Assembly: GCA_035235625.1 (NCBI GenBank) | Contig: CP141148.1 | Span: 34,535,057-34,599,056 of the forward strand | From: Saururus chinensis | Lineage: Eukaryota > Streptophyta > Magnoliopsida > Piperales > Saururaceae | Length of the DNA: 64,000 nucleotides | Reading direction: 5' to 3' | In this document: positions 47,777-63,649 of the stretch, piece by piece | Numbering within the stretch: position 1 is the stretch's first letter | How the letters are laid out: every line of letters starts with the position of its first letter | Program-made: the position numbers and the translations under genes | Notes under the pieces: generated by a model | Told to the model about the DNA's origin: nothing | What the model saw: only the letters and a program-made list of their open reading frames with translations | The model's database searches: none

Positions 47777-49999
47777 TATGTTGTGGGCAAGTTACATGGT
47801 TTTATGACCAAATTCTTTCATTTTGATTAAATATAACATGAAATCATGTTATGCACCTATTGTATGAATAATTAAATTGAAACTTTCTCTTAGGAGATTA
47901 AGCTTCAGTTGCAAAAAAAATAAAAATAAAAATCAGTTGCTATATTTTAGTTTATGTCAAGGGCGATAGAGATTTCTTAGTGTATTAGCACCCAAAAACC
48001 CACTATCCCAAAACCATTTTCCCACCCTCTACACCCATGCCAAACAATTGCAAGCCTCCTTCCCTTTTCTGTCCCACTGTTCCTTACCTCCACCTCGCTA
48101 AGTCGCTATCTCCTTGTTCCCATTCCTTCTCACTAAAATACTTTATCCTTTTCTCTATTTTTGTTACACCCAACTACTACTTCAGTATTTTATGATGAAT
48201 TTGTGATAACATTGGCACTTACTAGTTTAGAAAGGCATTTGTGATTACATTTGTTTGTGCTTCTTGTATAGAAGAATTGTTATGTGTTACATAATGCTGT
48301 GTGAATTTTATACAATGACTTGTGTGAATCACCTCTTCAATGTGGCCATGTTTCAGTGTCGTTCTTTGCTTATGCGTTTACTAGATAGATTAAGTAATGT
48401 TATAGACACATGTCTCTAGTGGTGACTGGTGAGTAGCTGGTGAGGCAGTTGGCGGTGCTGCCCTTTTCTATGTAATTCTATGGTTTTATCTTTTGGAAAA
48501 CGGATAACATTACCTAATTCATTCCCTTACTAATTAAATTTTATGCCCATCACTTAGTTATACAATAATAATCAATCAGCTTGGATTAAGCTCCATCCTT
48601 TACATTTTAAATTTCATGAGGAGGTTATAATTTATATAATCAGCATTAAATGCTACAGAACTGTCGGAAGTGTGATAAAGTAGCATTCATAATTTCATAT
48701 ACTGAACGCGCCTACATTGGTGAACCAACATAACAAACGAGACCAGGTCAAAATAAATTTACCAAAAAAACTAAGGAAAAAATTGATGCGGCGGGTTGCA
48801 TGTGTGTCGGCGTACATCCTATGCATTGTGCATTGTTAGATTGAAATCCAATGGCACATGTTTATTTTACGGCAGGCGGAGGATCCAAACTGCCTGCCCC
48901 ATGAGTAACACAGAGTACACGGCCCACCTAGTGCATATAAATGGAACGGAATATACAAACATATGCAAGTGTCTTACATCAATATGATGTCCTTGCAGCC
49001 TAAGCACAATCACAAAAGCTTTTTCAGGACAAGTTATCCCGCTGCATGCGGAGAATCATGGAAAATCACACTTTGGCTTTGCTAGCTCCTTTCAATTAAA
49101 TAGTAATACTGTGAGAATCAAGATCCTATATGTTCAATATAATCTAATCATTGAGGAACAGGCAACCTTCCCTACTTATCTCTTTCCCTTTTCTTTAATA
49201 TAACATGTAATTCTTGTTTTTATGTATAACAAACCCATATGAGCAATGGGCCCCATATCAACTTATAAACTCTCACACTCATTTGATTTTACTCCCATGA
49301 TTTTCTGCGCAATATTTGGTCAAAGTGCTCTAGAAAGTTTGATTGAAACACTACTTTACTTTTCTGATCTGTGTGTTCCTTGGGAGAGGAAGAAACTGTC
49401 TTTTTCTTCCTTTTACTTTGTCTTTGAATCTAGTAAGCATCAGATTGTCATCTTGGTCCTTTCCTTAAAAAAGCTTATGAAACATCCTACCTACTTTCTC
49501 AAAGCTTGACATTGTTAATTACTTCATCTTAATGGCATGAACATTCCTTTTCTTTTGGCATAATTGCATGGCTAATGCAGCTGATTAGCTAACCTGTTTC
49601 TGATCATATGAAAGAACATGGACCGCTTGATATAAATGACTGCACACATGTAGGGTGTAGTTCAGATGATTCCTACCAAATCCAAGTCACATCTATATGA
49701 TCAATAACTTCGATCATGAACATCTTAACTAAATACACCATCTCATGCTTATAAGTCATCCATTTGAAAGCATTACTCCCCTTCTCCAGGGAGCCAGTGG
49801 TCAGTGCCTCTTATTAGGGCTCAGTCCAAGAAAGTGGCTTAAGGGCATTCAATGGGGGCTGAAGTATTGTTAACCGTCCTTTTACAGATTGTCAGACCAA
49901 CCCCATTAAAGAAGTTTGAATTGGACTGCAAATCAATTCAATTCACTTCAAAGTTTTGGGCTACCACCACCAATAAGTCCTTGTATTCCACAAGTCTTG
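47777..49999. other. Spacer between genes 4 and 5
   Basis: AT-rich with no gene or clear transposon seen. Readings at 48796-48987 and 49246-49509 have no recognisable domain. 49750-50000 is the likely upstream region of gene 5. Confidence 0.5.
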
Positions 50000-50000
50000 C

Positions 50001-50008
50001 TTATAAAA
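50001..50008 (+). promoter_or_regulatory. TATA box of gene 5
   Basis: TTATAAAA is 64 bases before the ATG at 50065 and inside the longer reading that opens at 49852, so that reading's first 71 codons are upstream DNA. Confidence 0.65.
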
Positions 50009-50064
50009 GACCATCTCCGGGCCATTTATGCCTCAATCCTTTTCCATCAAAGAAAAGGAAGAAA

Positions 50065-51660
50065 ATGGGGAGGGCCATGGAGATAGCAACCCTTGTCACC
50101 TTCACTCTACTCCCTCTCCTCCTTGTACCAGCTTCTGGCTTCCTCCTTTCTGATTCCTCCTCCCAAGCCTTCCTCCAATGTCTTTACAACCGTTCACAGT
50201 CCCAACTCTCGGTCTACTCCCAAAGCACACCTTCTTACAACTTTGCCTTCCAATCCATCTTAATGAACCCCAGGTTCAACTCCTCCAACACTCTCAAGCC
50301 TCTCTTCATCATTGAAGCCACCCATGAGTCCCATGCCCAGGCATCTGTCACATGCAGCAAGGAGCATGGACTGCAGATGAGGGTCAGAAGTGGTGGCCAT
50401 GACTATGAGGGCCTCTCCTACTGCTCTGAGGTGCCATTTGTGATCCTTGATCTTGCCAATTTCAGATCAATCAGTGTCAATACAGAAGAGAATACAGCGT
50501 GGGTCCAGACAGGCGCCCATATAGGGGAACTGTATTTTAGGATTGCAGAGAAGAGTGCTACACATGGATTCCCTGCAGCATGGTGCCCAAGTGTGGGTGT
50601 TGGTGGCATGTTCTCTGGCGGGGGAATTGGCATATTGATGAGGAAGCATGGCCTGGCAGCTGACAATATTTTGGATGCACATATAATTAATTCCAATGGA
50701 GCACTCTTGGACAGGAGCAAAATGGGTGAAGATATGTTTTGGGCCATCAGGGGAGGTGGGGCTGCTAGCTTTGCTGTGGTCCTGGCATGGAAGGTAAGTC
50801 TAGTGCCTGTCCCTTCCACTGTTACCACTTTCAGCATCCACAAGACCTTGGAGCAAAATGCAACTCAACTTTTGAACAAATGGCAAACTGTTGCACCCAA
50901 TTCAGATGAGAACTTGTTCATCAGGGTCAAGTTGCAAGCTGCAGGTCTGGGAGTGAACAGGACTGTGCAAGTGTCATTTGATGCCTTGTATCTTGGGCTT
51001 CCTGAAGATTTACTTCCCCTTATGGAAGGGAGCTTCCCTGAACTGGGGCTGAAGGCAGAAGATTGTATCCGAATGAGTTGGATTGAGTCTGTCCTCTTCT
51101 TTGCTGGATTGCCGGCTGGGACCTCCAAAGAGGTGCTGATCAGGAGAACCCCATCAACCAAGAGGAGCCCTTTCAAAGTAAAATCTGATTTTGTGACGCA
51201 GCCAATTCCTGAGAGTGGGTTGGAAGGGGTGTGGAAGTATTTGATGGAAGAAGAGACCATAGCAGTGATGTTCTTGGAACCATTTGGTGGAAAGATGGGT
51301 GAGATTCCAAGATCTCAGATCCCTTTCCCACACAGAAATGGTACCTTGTACATTATACAGTATATACAGATTCTGCTAACTGAGAGCATGGACTGGATTG
51401 ACAAGCTGTACAGCTACATGGCTTCTTATGTATCGAAGTCCCCAAGAGCTGCATATCTGAACTTTAGGGACCTTGACTTGGGTAAGAATGAGATGGGTGA
51501 CATGACTTACGCAAAAGCTAAGGAATGGGGGTCAAAGTATTATCAGAGCAACTTCAGGAGATTGGCAATGGTGAAGGGCATGGTTGATAAAGATAATTTC
51601 TTCAAGAATGAGCAGAGCATTCCACCCCTCATTCAGGGGAGTAGACTTAAAAGGGACTGA
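50065..51660 (+). CDS. BBE-like FAD-linked oxidase gene 5 (no intron)
   Basis: 531 residues in one exon. The reading is open from 49852, but the ATG at 50065 is followed at once by a signal peptide (about residues 1-25) and preceded by a TATA box. His112 (RSGGHDYEGLSY) and Cys174 (AWCPSVGVGG) are present, as are [20 protein letters not shown] and [11 protein letters not shown]. The pair of cysteines after SVI in the other copies is CS here. At the intron position of genes 1-4 this gene reads straight through, LAWKVSLVPVP, yet the DNA there is AAGGTAAGTC, a perfect donor motif (50791-50800). It appears intact and secreted; the substrate is unknown. Confidence 0.92.
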   Translation: MGRAMEIATLVTFTLLPLLLVPASGFLLSDSSSQAFLQCLYNRSQSQLSVYSQSTPSYNFAFQSILMNPRFNSSNTLKPLFIIEATHESHAQASVTCSKEHGLQMRVRSGGHDYEGLSYCSEVPFVILDLANFRSISVNTEENTAWVQTGAHIGELYFRIAEKSATHGFPAAWCPSVGVGGMFSGGGIGILMRKHGLAADNILDAHIINSNGALLDRSKMGEDMFWAIRGGGAASFAVVLAWKVSLVPVPSTVTTFSIHKTLEQNATQLLNKWQTVAPNSDENLFIRVKLQAAGLGVNRTVQVSFDALYLGLPEDLLPLMEGSFPELGLKAEDCIRMSWIESVLFFAGLPAGTSKEVLIRRTPSTKRSPFKVKSDFVTQPIPESGLEGVWKYLMEEETIAVMFLEPFGGKMGEIPRSQIPFPHRNGTLYIIQYIQILLTESMDWIDKLYSYMASYVSKSPRAAYLNFRDLDLGKNEMGDMTYAKAKEWGSKYYQSNFRRLAMVKGMVDKDNFFKNEQSIPPLIQGSRLKRD

Positions 51661-51711
51661 GTTCGTATAATAATATGTTGGGTCTATTTGAATAGACTTA
51701 TTCTTGCTGGT

Positions 51712-55035
<3,324 letters not shown>

Positions 55036-56694
55036 ATGGAAATGATGGGAAGGGAAAGAGTGATCATCTGTGCAAAACTCCTTTTCCTAGTTCTTGCTTC
55101 ATTCTGCTTCCCCAAGTCAGTTTCAGCAACAGAGACAATTCTCAAGTGCCTGTCCATATATTCTCCTTCACCTCCCATTGTGCACACCCCTGGCGCCGCT
55201 TCATACACATCTGTCTTGCAATCTACTTTATTTAACTTGAGATTTAAATCCTCAGCCATCCTTAAGCCTCTCCTCATCATATCACCATGGAATGATTCCC
55301 ATATCCAAGCATCTGTCATTTGCTGCAAGAGATATGGCCTCAATATGAGAGTGAGGAGTGGGGGGCACGACTAGGAGGGCCTCTCCTATTTCTCCTCACA
55401 TGAGCCATTTGTCATCCTTGATCTGTCCAACTACAGGTCCATTAAAGTCAGTGCAGAAGATAATACAGCATGGGTCCAAGCAGGTGCCACCATGGGTGAA
55501 CTGTATTATGCAATTGCTGAAAAGAGCGGCACTCTAGGGTTCCCAGCTGGGTGGAATTTCACAGTGGGTGTTGGTGGGCTCTTCTCTGGTGGGGGGATTG
55601 GCACCATGGTTAGGAAGCATGGCCTGGCTGCTGATAACATCATTGATGCCCACATTGTTGACTCCGAAGGGAAGCTACTTGATAGAATGTCTATGAAAGA
55701 AGATCTGTTTTGGGCAATTAGAGGTGGTGGAGCTGCAAGCTTTTGTGTTGTGCTGTCATGGAAAATCAGGCTAGTTCCTATCCCACCTACTGTGACTGTG
55801 TTCAGCATTAAGAAGGCTTTGGACCAAGGGGGCGCTGAGCTTGTGAATAGGTGGCAATATGTGGCACCCAAGATAGATGAAAATCTGTTCATAAGAATTA
55901 AGATGGTACCTATTCCTAGTATAGGGGGAAACAGAACTGTGCTAGTTATATTTGACTCCTTATTTCTTGGAGTTCAAGAGGAGCTCCTCCCTCTGATGGG
56001 GGAAACCTTCCCTGAACTGGGTCTAATGCCAGCGGATTGTGTAGAAATGAGCTGGATTCAGTCAGTGATATTTTTTGCAGGATTCGCTCATGAAACACCA
56101 AAAGAGGTTTTAATTGATAGGACCTCTTCATTTCATAAAGCCGTCAAGATCAAATCTGATATAGTAAGGAGGCCCATCTCTGAAATTGGCTTGGAAGGTC
56201 TATGGAGGCTGTTGGTGGAAGAGGCATTTTGGATTATATACATAGAACCATTTGGTGGAAAGATGGACGAAATTTCAAGCTATGACATCCCTTTTCCGCA
56301 TAGGAAGGGTAGTCAGTACATTATACAGTACATACAGATTTTACAAGGCGGGAAGAATATGGATTGGGTCAATAGGCTGTACAGGTACATGACTCCTTAT
56401 GTGTCTGAATTCCCAAGGGCAACATATTTGAACTTCAGGGATCTTGACTTGGGTGAGAACGATGGCGCCTTCACAAGCTACTCAAAAGCTAGAGTTTGGG
56501 GGTTGAAGTATTTTGGGAACAATTTTAGGAGGTTAGCCATGGTGAAAAGCATGGTTGATGAGGATAATTTCTTCAGAAATGAGCAGAGCATTCCACCCCT
56601 TTCATTAGGTGAACAATTAGATGCCTTGGACAGAAAGGATGTACAAGTATTTACACCTTGGGACACCATGTTGAATATCTCTGTCACAATTTGA
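55036..56694 (+). pseudogene. BBE-like gene 6, one in-frame stop and FAD-linking Cys lost
   Basis: A single-exon BBE-like frame of 552 codons. It has a signal peptide (about residues 1-31), RSGGHD with His111, then a TAG at 55372-55374 where every other copy has the Tyr of GGHDYEGLSY, then an otherwise open frame to 56694. The conserved GWCPTVG is GWNFTVG here, so the Cys that makes the second FAD bond is Asn. [21 protein letters not shown] and [11 protein letters not shown] are intact. The open remainder and full length suggest a recent nonsense change. Alternatives are a sequencing error or an allele in this individual. If read through, the product would hold FAD by one bond only. Confidence 0.85.
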
Positions 56695-58218
56695 GGCTGT
56701 AGTACAGTTAAGATGTTACTACAATAAAAATTGGTGAAATAGATTGAACTTGCACAATTCACAAGTCTTAGAACTGATGAAACTTTTTTGGTAAAAAATC
56801 AGTAATTGTCTTTATGAATCATCAGAGAAGCAAGTTTTTTATAGAACCATAAGATTAAAAACCGTTGCTATCACTTGATCATCCCTCTGATTTTGTGCAA
56901 CCACCCCTTAACAACAGGACTTGATAAGTACTAAATTAAGTTGGCTGTGTGTTTTCAGGTGCAATAGTTCAATAAAAATACAAATGACTGATCCAAATAT
57001 ATGAAGTAATCATTAGTTTATTCCCTAGAGTATAGTAAGGCTGGTTAAAAATTAAGGGGCCATTTGTGATGGATTTTATGAAAAATTTCATTTATTCTTC
57101 TTAAATTTTGGCTTGAATTATTAGAATCATGTTGTGTGTAGAAGGTGGGTGGAAGTTGATTCCAAGCCGTTTCGAGTAGGAATCGGTCAGAATTACCAAA
57201 TCACCTCATAAGGTGATTCCGTCAATTCTAACTCCCAGCCCCCATTTTAAAATTATAGATGTAATTATTTTTTAAGCAATTACCTCTCATATCAATTGGA
57301 GCTTCGAGAAGCATGTTATATAGGTGGGGCAAACTTTAAAAGTTTAAAATTACCTACCTTTGTAGGATCTTGTTTAATGGGGCTCAAATTTATGAGCTTA
57401 ATAATACCAAGAATATGTATATCCGAGTTCGGGAGATAGAGTTATATTAGTTTAAAGTTTTAAAATTGGATTTGACGTAATATTTGAATTTATTCTAAAA
57501 TATTTTATTACTAACCGTATGACATTTAATAGTGAATTTTTAGAATTATTTCCAAAAAATTATACTTCCGTTTGTAAAAAGTCTAATACCTAAATAGCCT
57601 CTAAATCACTGGATGATAAAACACACTCAATAACGATCTAAATAAGTACAACATGTGATGCATTACTTGATAGTCCTCCTACGTACTTGGTATTTGCCAG
57701 GATAGCCTCTACCACACCGTATGTTAGGACACATTAGTATATATGCACTAACGTGTAGTAATATACACGGCTTTGACTCTCATAATCAACGGCTCATATT
57801 CCAGACGGACATCTTCTTGGAGGACTATAAAGTTTTCCCACTCAATGACATGATGACAAAATAAAAAATACAGATGACATTGGATGACATATTAGGAAAC
57901 AATCTAAATAATTAGAGTAGTCTAAGCATTACTACAAATACGTGACCATGAGAAGTATTTTTCATTTTCCTCACTAACAATGAGCCAAGTATAAATTGTA
58001 CATGGGAGCCTTTCATCTTTGAGATCGAGAGGGCACATACTAACATACATTAACATAAGTAACAAACACTGACGCTAATATAGGCTAACATGTGCGTTGT
58101 CGATCTTAAATATCAATAACTTCCATACATAGCTTACATTAGACTCATTATCAGTACAAAGCATAAAAAACACTTTCATGACCATAACATGGCCAGGAAA
58201 CAACATGAGTCATAAAAA
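56695..58218. other. Region downstream of gene 6
   Basis: AT-rich spacer. 57050-57260 contains an internally symmetrical, MITE-like stretch around AAATCACCTCATAAGGTGATT (inverted core ATCACCT...AGGTGAT). No gene is seen. Confidence 0.4.
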
Positions 58219-58223
58219 CTAAA

Positions 58224-61200
58224 TGTAACGCCCGAGATTTTTCACACATTTTCCTTAAAATTCACGGAAAATTTTTTCAATATAACGTCTGTAAATCGGA
58301 GGAAAAATGACGAAACCAAAACCTGATAAAACAGTTTATAATTTAAAACATTAAACATCCACATACGGTCAATCATCATACGGCCAAAGCAAATATCATC
58401 AGGCGCTACTCGAAAACACACGTACGAATAAATTTGCTATGATCATAGACTTTTAAATACAAATCACTCTCCCGGGCATCCCTGAGTACAAGTCCCATAA
58501 CAGTCCACAGACTAATCCAATCGAAAGTCCAGAATAAAACATCTTAAAGTCTCATCTCACTCAATACAGGAGATCGTGGCACAAATAAACTTGCAGAGAG
58601 TCAAGCAGATACCTGAGTCAACGGGAATCAAACCACCGCTGAAACGAGCGTCCATCACCAGGAGCTCTCCGCACAACCTGCAAAACCTCCCGTACAACGG
58701 GGCTAAAAATAGCAGGGTGAGTATTTTCATACTCAGTAGGAAAATACCCAGTAGGGGAAATCCCAAATGGTGAACTCCAAGTTCAGAAATCATGCGTCAT
58801 GCAACACAAACATGAAGCAGTCAACATAATATAATCATATCGTGCACATACGCATACGATCATACTAAATGCACTATCGTGCCAAAGACATACCAAATGC
58901 ACCACCGTGCCAAAATCATATCAAGGCACCATCGTGCCAAAATCATACCGAAGGCACCATCGTGCCAAAATCATATCAAGGCATCATCGTGCCAGAATCA
59001 TACTATCCAAACAACTTACACAAACACCCTTATCCAGGGTCATACAATTTACTCGTACCACCGTACGCATACTCATACAACATATGCATACTTGTACGAT
59101 CTTACTCGTACAATCGTATGCTCACTCATACAGCTTACCCATACATGTACGACCTTACTCGTACAATCGTATGCTCACTCATACAGCTTACCCATATATG
59201 TACGACCTTACTCGTACAATCAGACTCGTACGACCTTACTCGTATAGTCTGCACAAAATCATACTTACTGTCTTACTCAGAACCATATTCTCACAATCGT
59301 ACTCATACTCTTACAGTCGTGCTCATACTCATACGCTTACAGTCTTACTCATACTCATACACTTACAGTCCTGCTCATACTCATACACTTACAAATTCCG
59401 CTCATACTCATACACTTACAAATTCTGCTCATACACATACAGTCGTACTCACACTCATATAGTCGTACTCATAATCGTACACATATCAACGACCACTGAA
59501 GCTCATTACAACTAATAAGCTCCAGCATCGAAATGGAAAAGAATGCCACTGGGGCAACACCTTAACCTCTGGGGAGTGACTAGACGCCATGGACTTTTCC
59601 GAAGGTAAGGCACACCAATGCTCATGGGGCACTGGATCAAACAGGTAAGAGTAGATTCATGATACTACTTACCTGAGCGCGCAAACATAAACACCCACAC
59701 ATAAGGGGTCATACAGTTGCCCACCATAATGGGTCTTATAGTGCCATAGAATCGCCCACCATAATGGGTCTTATAGTGCCATAGAATTGCCCACCATAAT
59801 GGGTCTTATAGTGCCAGAGAATTGCCCACCATAATGGGTCTTATAGTACCATTGCCACTCTTGGGCAGAAAACATACAGTGCCACTTGGGCGTAAACGCA
59901 TGCTGCCACTCTTGGGTGAAATCATACAACGCTCTCAACAGAGCATCAAACGTCTGGGCATACACAGCACACAGACCAAATCAGAAACATACGTCGCTCT
60001 CAGCAGAGCATCAGACGTCTGGGCTTCATACAGCACGCAGACAAAGTCAGAAACGTACATCACTCTCAACAGAGCATCAAACGTCTGGGCTTATACAGCA
60101 CACAGACCAAATCAAAACGACGTCGCTCTCAGCAGAGCATCAGACGTCTGGTGCTTTACATAGCACACAGACAACATCCCGCAGGATAAACACCATGGCA
60201 AGACATGATAAATGCTCGGCCAACTCATCAAACAGGAGCTCAAACACGGAACTTAATCCGTCGAACCCTCAGGTCTCAAACTCACCACGCTATCATTAGC
60301 TGTGCTTATAATTCCAGTTTGAATTAAGTATATTATGCGGTACAATTATGCCACACAAACTCACAGTCCTCGACTGATCACACCGAAGCTGAGCCCGATC
60401 GAAACCCCAGTTCGTCAAGGCAGCAGACTTCACTTACCCGTCCACATCATGGACAAAACTCACCGTACAACAAACCCTTACAGTCTTACACTTCGCCATC
60501 CATCTTATGGCCAAAACCTCTTACACTGACATCCTCAAATAACGCTCCTCGTAGCCAACCCATTGTCGCCCTCTTACTTATATCTCACTTATTATACTTA
60601 CTTTTCACTTCATAATCTGTACGTTATGCTTGTACAATTATGAACACTCTTACTGTCTGACAAATGCCCAACATACAATCCACCCCAAACTGATCCATTC
60701 TAATCCTTGCCCGTCATACTCATATCCTCTGTCATATGCTTACACAACCGCATCCAAATTCAGACAGAGCTTCTGTCACCTCTTACTGTCCATCGCCCAT
60801 ACCTCTGCCCACAAACACATACGCACATCCAAAGCATAGGCAAAAGCCATCATACATACGTATGTCTCACACATACGTACAACATACACATACGGTCATA
60901 CATACATAACTTACAAACATGCACGCTAGCCATCACTAGCACATGCATCCACACATCAAACATGCACGCTAGCCATCACTAGCACATGCATACATTCACA
61001 CATACATCAAACATGCACGCTAGCCATCACTAGCACATGCATACATCAAACATACACGCTAGTCATCTCTAGCACGTGCACACACATTCTTACATACTTC
61101 AAACATGCACGCTAGCCATCACTAGCATATGCATACATTCACACATACATCAAACATGCACGCTAGCCATCACTAGCACATGCATACATCAAACGTACAC

Positions 61201-63203
61201 GCTAGTCATCTCTAGCACGTGCACACACATTCTTACATACTTCAAACATGCACGCTAGCCATCACTAGCACATGCATAACCCATACATAGCATACTGACA
61301 TATTTGCTAGCCATCGCCAGCGCATACATAATCCATATCCATAAAACATGCATACATCTCATGCATATCAATCATACCATACAATCATGCTTACACGCAC
61401 CTCATGCAATCGGATCGTTACTTAACATCCAAGCATGGAATCACACAATCCTAGCATGCTGCTACTCATTCAAAGCATGCTTCATGAATTTACGAGTTCA
61501 TAGCTCACCTACCTCGTAATCATGGCGTTCGATGGCGAGCACACGACGGTGGCGGCGTCGGCGGCGGAGTTGGAGGTCAAACCGTTGCCTGGCTGAGAGA
61601 GCTGCTGTCCCGAGGATTTCAAGATGCGCTGGAACTATCCACGGCCAAACAAAGTGTCAGAACTCAATGCGGTAAAAATCCGCGATCCACGGCGGCACAC
61701 TAGGGCGGCCGGGAGAAATATCGTGCCAACCTAAGTGGCGGTGCGACCCAAAGTCGATGGTGTACACTGAAGATCGGCCGGTGGCTAAAACGTGCTCAGC
61801 CGGCCACAAAGACGTCGAAATCGGCCGTGGACAGCACCCAACGGCAACGATTCCGGTCAACAAAGGCCCACATAAGGGCGGAGAGCGTGGGGCAACGCTC
61901 GAGAACAAAGGAGAGGTGGAGGACAGCTCTAGTGGTCAACTCCACTCGGTGGCAAAGCCAACCGATGGTTAGGCGGCACGAATGCGGCGCCTAAACCCAG
62001 AAGTACACGCGTGGCTACATGCGTACGCGGCCCAAAGGGCGGGGGAGATGGCTGAAATGAGGCGACTCAAGGCCCACAAAAGCCAACAGGGCTAAGACCC
62101 TTAGCTGTGGCCAATCAAAGCGGCGACATCGCCGATCGCCACCCACAACCAATACCCATGGTGCGGCGGCTGTGCATCTCGCACGGTATAGGGCAAATGA
62201 CAAGCGGCCCATTCCGAGCGGTAATATAATTAGGCCAAGTGGGGCTGACCCTCACTGTCACCGAGCCGGGGCAGAGCCCATAATGGCCAAATAGCATACG
62301 GCTCGCCGATGACCACGGCCCAAGACGCACCCAAAGCGTCTAATCGGGCGGAGCAAGGCAATAGGGGCGAGGTGGGGTCGGAAACGGCAACCCCCTACCG
62401 ACACTGGGTCGAGGTAGGCTGGACGGAGCCCATCCGGTGGCCGGACGACGACCGGAAACACACCGGCGTCCAAAACATCCCACGGACAGTGAGATGCAAA
62501 TAGTAACAAAAACCCGACCAAAAGATCGGTAGCTCACCACGGAGCGAAGAAAGCATGGCGGCGGCTCCAGCCAGTGTCTATGGGTTCCTAGCGGCCAACT
62601 AAACATAAGTCTAGTTGAGAGCGGCCGCAAACGATGTCAAAATCGTACACCCACAGTGCAAAAACGGGATTGAAGGAGAGAAAAACCCGAAAAAAGGTTC
62701 GGTACCTCGTGGATGAGCGAAGAGGCCGTGGCGGCGGTCATGGTGGGTACTTACGGACTCGTGGCGGTGAGGCAAAGCGGATCCTGACAAGAATTGAAGG
62801 AATCCGACGATGGAGGAGGGAGAACGGAGCGACCGGATATGCCCTCGGGTTTTCTCTTCTCCTCTTTGGACGTCATTTTTTCCTTCTATAAGTTTCTGGA
62901 ACGAAACTTACCGAAGATGGCTTTATAAGCCGTGATTTTACTATTCACTTTTTTTTATTTTTACATCTATGTCCCTAATGCGCATTAACTCACTGGTTAC
63001 GCGCTATAGCTCCAAGCTTCGCGCCGTAAGCGCACAGCGAGGCCCGTGGCCCGCGACTAAGCCCCACACCCGATTCTACGGGTATAAATACGGGGAAAAG
63101 ACACAAATACCCATATGCTGAAACGTCACATTTTCCTGCCAAAAATGACCAGAAAAATGACAAAAAAATTCTAAAAAATCGTAAAAAAATCAAAAACCTT
63201 ACA
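58224..63203 (+). mobile_element. Solo LTR of a long-LTR retrotransposon, 5.0 kb
   Basis: It starts TGTAACGCCCGAG and ends ACCTTACA, flanked by CTAAA on both sides (58219-58223 and 63204-63208). It aligns with the reverse complement of 8444-13058 over its whole length, including the minisatellites, and is about 370 bases longer. TATAAATA at 63084-63091 could be the LTR promoter, placing the transcription start near the right end. There is no second LTR or internal coding region, so it is a solo LTR fossil, probably Ty3/gypsy. The readings at 58869-62891 come from repeats and GC-rich LTR sequence. Confidence 0.85.
60905..61320. repeat. Minisatellite of the LTR family, inverted copy
   Basis: About seven units with core GCTAGCCATCACTAGCAC and CATACATCAAACATGCAC words, the reverse complement of the array at 10320-10680. 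Confidence 0.85.
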
Positions 63204-63489
63204 CTAAATGCCTGTGAAGTGGAACTTGTAAGAAAGTTCTGATATTATGTTGTAAAAGGATAATAAACTGGATTTCTATTGTCTTAAAAGTTTGACTTAT
63301 TCTTCTTTCTACTTTAGTCTACATCGTATAAAGTGAATGTGATTTACAATGACTAAAGCCCCAACCAGTCCAATCCTAGCTTGGTGTAAGTAATCATACC
63401 ATTATTTACAGCACGCAGGAAAATTTCAGTCTCTAACTCAAATTTGTATGGATCGCTTAAGACAGTCAGCCACCTATAAAGTTATGAAA

Positions 63490-63649
63490 AATGCTTCTAT
63501 GACGTTAAAAAAGATACGTCAATATCTTATTTTAGTTTTCGAAAATCATTAATGGGTAGGACCTATTTTGTATGGGTTTTACTTATTAATAATTTTTAAA
63601 AGATAAAGTAGAATATTGACGTACATTTTTTAACGTCAATCATAGCATT
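63490..63649. mobile_element. MITE with long imperfect inverted repeats
   Basis: The left arm ATGCTTCTATGACGTTAAA and the right arm, which in reverse complement reads ATGCTATGATTGACGTTAAA-like, match over about 45 bases including ACGTCAATAT(T)CT. The element is about 160 bases, non-coding and internally self-complementary, as expected for a MITE. Confidence 0.6.

Noticed and set aside
49852-50064. 71-codon N-terminal extension of gene 5
   Set aside because: It contains the TATA box and precedes the signal peptide; family proteins begin with the signal peptide.
58869-62891. Open readings of 100-200 codons, and the equivalents at 8608-12423
   Set aside because: They are translations of minisatellites and GC-rich LTR sequence; the two LTR copies do not keep a common frame.
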